This document shows positions 57,832 through 64,000 of a stretch of DNA of 64,000 nt, piece after piece; the stretch's first letter is position 1, and every line of letters begins with the position of its first letter. Below the pieces are notes generated by a model. The model did not search any database. It was not told the origin of the DNA and saw only the letters and a list, made by a program, of their open reading frames with translations. The stretch covers positions 1,178,001 through 1,242,000 of the forward strand of contig NZ_CP014007.2 in NCBI RefSeq assembly GCF_001658025.2, in the 5' to 3' direction. This DNA comes from Kosakonia oryzae (GTDB lineage: Bacteria > Pseudomonadota > Gammaproteobacteria > Enterobacterales > Enterobacteriaceae). A program made the position numbers and the translations under genes.

Positions 57832-58773
57832 TCAAGAAATCAAATAGATCATCACGCCCTCAGTTAATACGCCGATCGCAGTGCCAATAAGAATGGAAGA
57901 GGATGCGGATTCGATATAGGTGTCGCTGCGCAGGGCGAACATGCCCGCAGCGATAGCCGAAGGTGTTGCGCCAATAATCACGACCTGCTGCATTAAGGTG
58001 TGGCTCAGGCCAAATGCCAGCCCGGCTACGGCCATCATGGCGGGTTGGATCAGATTTTTGATGCTGATATTGGTAAAGGTCTGGAGATTCAGCGACGGGC
58101 GCTCGCCGTAAAACAGCAGACCGAGGGCAAACAGCGACAGACCACCGGCAATTTTGCCAACCATCTCAATCGGCGCACTCAACAGATGCGGTAACTGCAC
58201 GCCGGCCAGGCTCAGCACGACACCGGAAACGGGGATCCAGACAATCGGGTTACGCACCGCCCGCAGTAAATTCTGCATAATCAGTTTGCCCGGATGTAGC
58301 GTTGCAATGTCGCTATCTTTATCGCCCATGCGAATTAAGATAATGGTCAACGGAATCATTAAAACGCTGGTGACTAAGTTGCCAATAAGCACACCTAAAA
58401 ACCCTTCCGGCCCAATCAAAACGGCCAGTACCGGCGCGCCAAAATAGGCCATGTCAGGAAAAGCGCAAACCAAAGACTGTATGGCACTGGTCTTGATGTC
58501 ATGACGAAAAACGTAACGTGACAGGATCAGCGTCAGTAAATAAGAGCCCATCAGACCAATCACCAGCACAGCCATAAACGAGAAGTTTTTGATTTTGTCC
58601 GGGTTGGTGTTCAGGGCGCCGATAAAAAGATGAAAGGGTAATGCGAAGCGAATCACCACGGTTGCTAATACCGTGGCATCCTTACGATGCGTATACCCTA
58701 ATTTTCCGCTTAGCCACCCTAGTAACATGATAAATACTAAAGGAAATAAAGATTGTAGGAGTAGTGAAGGCAT
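57832..58773 (-). CDS. AEC family transporter (malate permease type)
   Basis: A 313-residue membrane protein with about ten hydrophobic segments of the auxin efflux carrier family, which includes MleP and MdcF, carriers of malate and malonate. It opens MPSLLLQSLFPLVFIMLLGW; the mid-protein FPDMAYFGAPVLAVLIGPEG is typical. Upstream of and co-directional with the malic enzyme gene, so they are likely co-transcribed. Confidence 0.88.
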   Translation of the reverse strand: MPSLLLQSLFPLVFIMLLGWLSGKLGYTHRKDATVLATVVIRFALPFHLFIGALNTNPDKIKNFSFMAVLVIGLMGSYLLTLILSRYVFRHDIKTSAIQSLVCAFPDMAYFGAPVLAVLIGPEGFLGVLIGNLVTSVLMIPLTIILIRMGDKDSDIATLHPGKLIMQNLLRAVRNPIVWIPVSGVVLSLAGVQLPHLLSAPIEMVGKIAGGLSLFALGLLFYGERPSLNLQTFTNISIKNLIQPAMMAVAGLAFGLSHTLMQQVVIIGATPSAIAAGMFALRSDTYIESASSSILIGTAIGVLTEGVMIYLIS

Positions 58774-58841
58774 AAAATGTCCTGTTTTTGTTTTAATTAA
58801 ATAATTTCAGACAGAACTCTATCTAGCGTATTTACTTCCAA

Positions 58842-58859
58842 AGGTGATTAGAATCACAC
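58842..58859. promoter_or_regulatory. Possible CRP site in the malate transporter spacer
   Basis: The sequence aggtgattagaatcacac contains the perfect palindrome gtgatt-ag-aatcac, one base from the CRP consensus tgtga-n6-tcaca. It lies 69 bases upstream of the AEC gene and 357 bases before the 2-hydroxycarboxylate carrier gene. The rest of this 440-base spacer is AT-rich with no gene seen. CRP is the simplest candidate; another dimeric regulator is possible. Confidence 0.5.
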
Positions 58860-59215
58860 TTCGTATGTTTTAATTACTTTCAAAAAGAATACTTTAATTA
58901 AATGGAAAATTTGAGGTGCTAAGTTTATATTTTTATTGGAAGTATCTTATGCTGATATTCGCGCAATTATTTTATTTACGAATGGCCTGGTTAAGTTATT
59001 TAAATGTGAATTACTACGGCACTCACAAATTCAATAAGCAGTAACCATTGCTCACTTTACAGGCCGCAGATTATGTTATTTATTCAAACATAACTTCCTG
59101 GTGGCAATATTTATTTTGTTGGCTTTATTTTTTCAAGCATTTTATCCTATTACGAATAACCCCGCGGTTATTCCTGACCCACTGTTAATTATTAATAGCG
59201 AATCAGGTGAAAATA

Positions 59216-60547
59216 ATGAAAGATAATCCTCTCTCTTCCTCTGTTGACGCATCCCCTGTGGGTGCACAAATTTCGCGCCTGCACGGGCTTGAAGTCGGCG
59301 CTGTACCCTTGCTGCTCTTTATCGGTATCGCTTCGATTGTCGCCATTTCCGCTATCGCAGGTTTATTGCCGAAAAACATGATTGGCGGCCTGGCGGTGAT
59401 CATGACGCTTGGTTTTGCCTTTGCCAAAATAGGCCGTATGTTGCCGGTGCTGAAGGACGTCGGTGGGCCAGCCATATTGTGCCTGATGGTGCCCTCGGTA
59501 CTGGTTTATTTTGGCCTGTTTGAAGCGCATACGTTAGCCACCGTCCATCTGCTGATGAAAGAAGCCAACCTGCTTTATTTTGTCATTGCCTGTCTGGTGG
59601 TTGGCAGCATTCTGGGTATGAACCGGGTGATCCTGATCCAGGGCATGATCCGCATGTTTGTCCCCCTGGTGGCCGGTACTGTGGTCGCGGTGCTCGCCGG
59701 GCTGCTGGTGGGAACATTATTTGGCTACACGCCGTATCACACCTTTTTCTTTATCATCGTGCCGATTATCGGCGGTGGCATCGGCGAAGGCATATTACCG
59801 CTGTCACTGGCCTATTCCGCCATTCTCGGGCAAACCCCGGATGTGTATGTTGCGCAACTGGCACCCGCGGCAGTGGTGGGCAATATCTTTGCCATTATCT
59901 GCGCTGGCGTGCTGGCGCGTATAGGAATGCGCCGTCCGTCCCTGACCGGCAACGGTATGCTGATCCGCAGTGATGAGGATAACCGCGTCTTCGCACAGAC
60001 GCAGGAGGCGCAGCATACCGATTTTCAACTTATGGGCGGCGGGTTGTTGATGATATGCGCCTTTTTTATCGTCGGCGGGTTATTTGAAAAACTGGTGCAT
60101 ATTCCTGGCCCGGTGCTGATGATCCTGATTGCCGTGCTGTGCAAGTACGCTCAGGTGATCCCAAAATCCATGGAGCAGGGCGCGCACAGTTGCTATAAGT
60201 TTGTTTCCGCAGCCTTGGTCTGGCCGCTGATGATTGGCCTCGGCATGCTTTATGTGCCGCTGGAAAGCGTGGTCGCGGTGTTCTCTGTCGGCTACGTTAT
60301 TGTGTGCGGCTCCATCGTCATTGCTATGGCGCTCAGCGGTTATTTCATTGCCACAAAGTTAAATATGTATCCGGTCGAGGCGGCGATCGTGACCAGTTGC
60401 CATAGTGGCCTCGGCGGTACGGGCGATGTGGCGATCCTCTCAGCATCCAACAGAATGGCATTGATGCCCTTCGCGCAAATCGCCACCCGCATTGGTGGTG
60501 CTTCAACGGTCATTTTTGCCACCTTGTTATTAAGCTGGCTCGTCTAA
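59216..60547 (+). CDS. 2-hydroxycarboxylate (CitS/MaeN-type) transporter
   Basis: A 443-residue sodium- or proton-coupled symporter of the 2HCT family, which includes CitS (citrate), CimH and MaeN (malate). The two re-entrant-loop GGxG motifs are present: IGGGIGEGILPLSLAYSA (about 184-201) and CHSGLGGTGDVAILSAS (about 396-412). About eleven membrane segments. Beside malic enzyme and an AEC carrier, malate is the likeliest substrate; citrate is not excluded. The start at 59216 has aggtga upstream; a GTG at 59207 lies in that site. No two-component regulator is adjacent. Confidence 0.92.
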   Translation: MKDNPLSSSVDASPVGAQISRLHGLEVGAVPLLLFIGIASIVAISAIAGLLPKNMIGGLAVIMTLGFAFAKIGRMLPVLKDVGGPAILCLMVPSVLVYFGLFEAHTLATVHLLMKEANLLYFVIACLVVGSILGMNRVILIQGMIRMFVPLVAGTVVAVLAGLLVGTLFGYTPYHTFFFIIVPIIGGGIGEGILPLSLAYSAILGQTPDVYVAQLAPAAVVGNIFAIICAGVLARIGMRRPSLTGNGMLIRSDEDNRVFAQTQEAQHTDFQLMGGGLLMICAFFIVGGLFEKLVHIPGPVLMILIAVLCKYAQVIPKSMEQGAHSCYKFVSAALVWPLMIGLGMLYVPLESVVAVFSVGYVIVCGSIVIAMALSGYFIATKLNMYPVEAAIVTSCHSGLGGTGDVAILSASNRMALMPFAQIATRIGGASTVIFATLLLSWLV

Positions 60548-60645
60548 ACCACAGGTCCGCAGTTCGGCTGCGGGCGCATCGGATTACGACGATAACGCAC
60601 GTTATCTAAGGGATCAGGCGAAAAAGAAGGGTTGTAAGGAAAGGG

Positions 60646-60672
60646 CAAAAAAAACCGCCCGGGGAGGGCGGT
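60646..60672 (-). terminator. Rho-independent terminator of fliC
   Basis: On the minus strand a 7-bp stem accgccc / gggcggt with a 5-base loop is followed by eight T, 27 bases after the fliC stop. It also faces the end of the convergent transporter gene. Confidence 0.88.
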
Positions 60673-60698
60673 CTTTGGATTCGGCTGAAAAGCGCGAA

Positions 60699-61949
60699 TT
60701 AACGCAGCAGAGACAGTACGTTCTGCGGAACCTGGTTAGCCTGTGCCAGTACAGAAGTACCTGCAGACTGCAGAATGTTCGCACGGCTCATTTCAGAAAC
60801 TTCAGAAGCGAAGTCAGCATCCAGGATACGTGAACGGGATTCAGACAGGTTGTTAACGGTGTTGTTCAGGTTGCTGATTACAGAATCGAAACGGTTCTGT
60901 ACCGCACCCAGACCAGAACGCAGTTCGTCAACCTGAGCCAGCGCTTCGTCGATTTTGGTCAGCGGATCCTGAGTTGCCTGAGCGGTAGAAACAGCTTTAC
61001 CGGAATCAGTCATGGTCCAGGTGCTTTCGTCGATAGTCGCTTTGGTCAGGTTACCGTTGGTGTCTTCGATGTAGTAGTTACCTTCGCCATCTTCCAGAAT
61101 GTTACCGGTGATAGCGGTAGTATCAACAGCCTGATCTTTCATGATGTCTTTGCCCGCCAGGCTACCTACTTCGGTCACACCCGTAGCAGCAGTGGTAGAG
61201 TCAAAAGTAATTTCACCGGTGGTGGTGTCAGTAGTCGCTGCATACAAGTTAGCACCGACTTTTGCATAGACATTACCATCGTCACCTTCAACGATATCGT
61301 CGATAGCAGTTACCGCGGTAGTACCGTTGCTGTCGGTAAAGTTAGTAACGTCATAATCCAGACCAGAGTCAACCTGTGCGTTACCAGAGAACGCGGTCAG
61401 GCTCGCTTTGTCAACGCCGTTAGCAATGCTGAAGTCGTCCATACCCAGAGTAGAAGAGTCCATCTGGTTCAGCTGGATATCGATAGTCTGGCCGTCGTTA
61501 GAACCCACCTGGATAGACAGAGTCTGATCTTTGCTCAGTACTTTCACGCCGTTGAACTCAGTCTGTTCAGAGATACGGTTGATCTCGTCCAGACGTGCGT
61601 TGATTTCGTCCTGGATGGACTGACGGTCAGAATCAGAGTTGGTGCCGTTCTGCGCCTGTACAGACAGACGACGGATGTTCTGCAGGTTATCGTTGATTTC
61701 GTTCAGCGCGCCTTCAGTCGTCTGTGCGATAGAGATACCGTCGTTGGCGTTACGGGAAGCCTGGCTCAGACCGTTGATGTTCGCGGTGAAGCGGTTAGAA
61801 ATTGCCTGACCTGCTGCATCGTCTTTCGCGCTGTTAATACGCAGACCAGAAGACAGACGCTCAATAGCGGTACCCAGAGAGCTCTGAGATTTATTCAGGT
61901 TGTTCTGTGCAACGAGGCTGAGGGCGTTAGTGTTAATAACCTGGGACAT
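60699..61949 (-). CDS. fliC: Flagellin FliC
   Basis: A 416-residue filament subunit. The N-terminal D0/D1 domains (MSQVINTNALSLVAQNN; SSGLRINSAKDDAAGQAIS; LSVQAQNGTNSDSDRQSIQ) and the C-terminal D1/D0 (SRSRILDADFASEVSEMSRA ... ending LSLLR) are canonical and close to enteric FliC, including the region recognised by TLR5. The central variable part (about 175-320) is short and rich in Asp, Thr and Gly. Codon use is strongly biased, as for a very highly expressed gene. Divergent from fliD, preceded by a sigma-28-like element. Confidence 0.96.
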   Translation of the reverse strand: MSQVINTNALSLVAQNNLNKSQSSLGTAIERLSSGLRINSAKDDAAGQAISNRFTANINGLSQASRNANDGISIAQTTEGALNEINDNLQNIRRLSVQAQNGTNSDSDRQSIQDEINARLDEINRISEQTEFNGVKVLSKDQTLSIQVGSNDGQTIDIQLNQMDSSTLGMDDFSIANGVDKASLTAFSGNAQVDSGLDYDVTNFTDSNGTTAVTAIDDIVEGDDGNVYAKVGANLYAATTDTTTGEITFDSTTAATGVTEVGSLAGKDIMKDQAVDTTAITGNILEDGEGNYYIEDTNGNLTKATIDESTWTMTDSGKAVSTAQATQDPLTKIDEALAQVDELRSGLGAVQNRFDSVISNLNNTVNNLSESRSRILDADFASEVSEMSRANILQSAGTSVLAQANQVPQNVLSLLR

Positions 61950-62017
61950 GTTTATTCCTTAATACTCTATAGTTCACATGGATTATGGTTATGCGTAAGT
62001 TGTCTCGCATACTAAAT

Positions 62018-62044
62018 AAATCGGCCCTTCAAAAAAGGACTAAA
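62018..62044 (-). promoter_or_regulatory. Candidate sigma-28 (FliA) promoter of fliC
   Basis: On the minus strand GCCGATTT (62018-62025) matches the sigma-28 -10 GCCGATAA at 6 of 8 positions, with an 11-base spacer to TTTAGTCC (62037-62044), a weak match to TAAAGTTT. It lies about 70 bases upstream of the fliC start. The remainder of the 379-base fliC-fliD spacer is AT-rich without other recognised elements. Confidence 0.55.
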
Positions 62045-62328
62045 ATTTTTTGCGGCGGAAAGATTTATTGCGTACCAGGTTGGAATTTCAGGAAACAATG
62101 ACTTAGCTATTTTTTAGCTGTTATTTCAGCCGATTCTGATATTGAAGATATGAATTGCGCGCACAATTGACGTTATATTACCTTATCAATTTAGTAAATT
62201 TTCCCTGCATCACTGAGTTTTTCCTTTCTTCTATATAGTGCCTTTATTAAATATTCATCTTTTTATTTCCCAGGCCGATTGGTTAATAGAATTCACTCAA
62301 CAAAATGACCTTTCCGACCGGAGACGAC

Positions 62329-63804
62329 ATGGGAATATCATCATTAGGTGTAGGTACTGGCGGGATCGATACGGCATCGATGCTGGAACAGCTTAAGGCC
62401 GGTGAGCAATCGCGTTTAACACCCTATACCAAGTTACAGAACAGCTATAAGTCGCAGATTTCAGCATGGGGGAAGATCTCCAGCCTGCTGTCGAATCTGC
62501 AAAAAAGCGTTACCACCATGGGTTCTGATGCATTTAATAAAATGAACGTCAGCGCTAATGAAGCCTTTACTGCCGTTGCAGGCAGCGGCGCGCAGGCGGA
62601 CAGCCATTCGGTGACCATTTCACAGCTCGCCACGGCACATAAATTGAAAACGCAGCCGGAAGCCAGCGCAGATGACATGCTGGGTGAAACCACCGGCGGC
62701 AGCCGCACCGTGACCATCACGCAGAATGACGGCAAGACCATGGAAGTGGAGCTGGCGGATGATGAAACCTCGCTGAACCAGATTGCCAAAGCGATCAATA
62801 AAGAGAAGGGTGATGTTACCGCTTCCGTACAGCGTACCGATGATGGCTATCAGCTGGTCCTGAGTTCGAAAAAGACCGGTTCCGATGGCGAAATGACCGT
62901 CAGCGTTGATGGTGATAATACGCTGGCAGGCGTGCTGAACACTTCCGGCGGCGGCCAGCATGTGAATGATGACGGCTCTGTGGTGGCTGATGGCGGCGCA
63001 AACGACAATATGATCGCCGTTTCCGATGCCCAGGATGCCAAACTGCGCGTCGATGGTTCTGACTATACCCGCTCCAGCAACAACATCAGCGACATCATTG
63101 ACGGCGTGACGCTGAACCTGAAAAAAGTGTCGGAAAACGGCGAAGCTGAGCAGTTGACGCTGACCTCGGATACCTCGGCCATCAAAACCAGCCTGCAGGA
63201 TTTTGTTAAGCAATACAATGCATTGCTTACCGAGACTACCGCTGACAGCAAATATGTCGCGGCGGATACCTCCAACCTGGGCGATGAAGAAGTGGCGACG
63301 CAAAACTCCGGCAGCGGCTCGCTGGTGGGGGATTCCACGCTGCGCAGCCTGGTCAGCCAGGTGCGTTCCACCGTCAATGGCGTCTACGGCGATGCCGGGG
63401 CGGATTACGGCTCGCTGGCAGATTTAGGCATCAAGATTGATTCGGCAACCGGTCAGATGACGCTGGATGAAGACACGCTGGATGAAGCAATTGCTGATAA
63501 TCCGGAGCAAATCAGCCTGATGTTCTCCGGCCGCGGCGACAGCGAAGGGCTCTCTTCGGCGCTGGGCTCCATCATTACCAGCTTCGTTGGTGATTCGAAG
63601 ACCAAAACGGACGGTTTGATTAAAACCACCACCGATAGCCTGGAGTCGCAAACTAAAATTGCGCAAACCCAGATCGATAAGACGCAGAAACTGATTGACG
63701 CACAGGTCGAACGTTACCGTGTGCAGTTCCAGAACCTCGACACCATGATGTCGAATCTGAACAACATGAGCAGTCAGTTAACGTCATTGCTTTCAACCCT
63801 CTAA
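62329..63804 (+). CDS. fliD: Flagellar filament cap protein FliD (HAP2)
   Basis: A 491-residue cap that directs flagellin polymerisation. N-terminal MGISSLGVGTGGIDTASMLE matches FliD; mid-protein LVGDSTLRSLVSQVRSTV and the C-terminal IDAQVERYRVQFQNLDTMMS are family hallmarks. The start at 62329 has ggagacg upstream; the frame begins eight codons earlier. Divergent from fliC and upstream of fliS, as in other enteric genomes. Confidence 0.95.
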   Translation: MGISSLGVGTGGIDTASMLEQLKAGEQSRLTPYTKLQNSYKSQISAWGKISSLLSNLQKSVTTMGSDAFNKMNVSANEAFTAVAGSGAQADSHSVTISQLATAHKLKTQPEASADDMLGETTGGSRTVTITQNDGKTMEVELADDETSLNQIAKAINKEKGDVTASVQRTDDGYQLVLSSKKTGSDGEMTVSVDGDNTLAGVLNTSGGGQHVNDDGSVVADGGANDNMIAVSDAQDAKLRVDGSDYTRSSNNISDIIDGVTLNLKKVSENGEAEQLTLTSDTSAIKTSLQDFVKQYNALLTETTADSKYVAADTSNLGDEEVATQNSGSGSLVGDSTLRSLVSQVRSTVNGVYGDAGADYGSLADLGIKIDSATGQMTLDEDTLDEAIADNPEQISLMFSGRGDSEGLSSALGSIITSFVGDSKTKTDGLIKTTTDSLESQTKIAQTQIDKTQKLIDAQVERYRVQFQNLDTMMSNLNNMSSQLTSLLSTL

Positions 63805-63815
63805 TTTTTCATGGC

Positions 63816-63835
63816 GCAGGCCCGTCGCGGCCTGC
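63816..63835 (+). repeat. Small hairpin between fliD and fliS
   Basis: 7-bp stem gcaggcc / ggcctgc with a 6-base loop, 12 bases past the fliD stop. No T tract; may only stabilise the upstream mRNA. Confidence 0.45.
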
Positions 63836-63852
63836 CAACAGGAGTGACAAAC

Positions 63853-64000
63853 ATGTATGCAGCACAGGGGAGCCAGGCGTATGCGCAGGTGGGTCTTCAA
63901 AGTAAGCTCTCTGGCGCCACGCCGCACCAGTTAATTTCCATGCTGTTCGACGGTGCGCACAGCGCGATTCTGCAAGCCAATATCTATTTTGAGAATGGCA
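63853..64000 (+). CDS. fliS: Flagellin chaperone FliS (partial, cut by window end)
   Basis: The first 49 residues of FliS, beginning MYAAQGSQAYAQVGLQSKL and containing ATPHQLISMLFDGAHSAI, the helix that binds the flagellin C-terminus and prevents early polymerisation. Start behind aggagtgac. The gene continues beyond the right edge. Confidence 0.93.
   Translation, partial: MYAAQGSQAYAQVGLQSKLSGATPHQLISMLFDGAHSAILQANIYFENG

Noticed and set aside
62190-62230. taaatttt resembling a sigma-28 -35 element for fliD
   Set aside because: The -35 half is good but no GCCGATAA-like -10 follows at 11 bases.

Overview
The window looks like chromosome of a member of the Enterobacteriaceae, probably on the Kosakonia / Enterobacter / Klebsiella side. 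The evidence is the nrdHIE - ygaM - ygaC - alaE and yqaE - ygaV - ygaP neighbourhood, which matches the E. coli gene order with stpA and kbp missing, together with a complete enteric-type sucrose (scr) regulon and enteric-type flagellar proteins. Genus placement is inference; no database search was possible. I see no tRNA, rRNA, CRISPR array, transposase or integrase.

Layout. 1-2.5 kb: class Ib ribonucleotide reductase genes nrdE (cut by the window edge), nrdI and nrdH, behind a pair of NrdR boxes. 2.7-9.4 kb: small stress and membrane genes (ygaM, ygaC, alaE, a yodC-like gene, yqaE), a Tsr-like chemoreceptor, a Dcm-type cytosine methyltransferase, a 3' remnant of kptA, and the sulfide-type ygaVP pair. 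9.5-11.3 kb: a secreted lipase, then a truncated RelE-type toxin with an intact antitoxin. 11.4-17.9 kb: sucrose uptake and catabolism, scrK and scrYAB with repressor ScrR and three near-identical operators. 18-26.7 kb: two ABC importers facing away from each other across a 0.36 kb spacer with a possible Pho box: phnC-D-E-E (phosphonate type) and an AfuABC/FbpABC-type system. 26.7-29.7 kb: a four-gene envelope redox stress cassette (peroxiredoxin, DsbD-like protein, ECF sigma factor, NrsF anti-sigma). 30.1-31.8 kb: an SgrR-family regulator. 31.8-32.6 kb: AT-rich spacer with two hairpins.

32.6 kb to the right edge is a compact flagellar and chemotaxis cluster. flgN-flgM-flgA lie on the minus strand. 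An 18 kb co-directional run on the plus strand follows: flgBCDEFGHIJKL, a chemoreceptor, fliA, flhDC, motAB, cheAW. After an interruption come fliC (minus), fliD and the start of fliS. In E. coli these genes are spread over several distant loci. The compact order, the fliA-flhDC linkage and the visible divergence of FlhD, FlhC and FliA from the E. coli proteins suggest a second (supernumerary) flagellar system. The interruption (52.7-60.6 kb) holds a secreted esterase, a membrane diguanylate cyclase and a malate module (malic enzyme, AEC carrier, CitS-type 2-hydroxycarboxylate transporter).

Taken together, the window reads as plant- or soil-associated accessory physiology: sucrose use, phosphonate or organophosphate scavenging, a possible plant-ester esterase, malate use, chemotaxis and c-di-GMP control next to an extra flagellum. 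The genes are recognised from protein motifs and context by eye. Promoter, operator and hairpin calls are pattern matches only.
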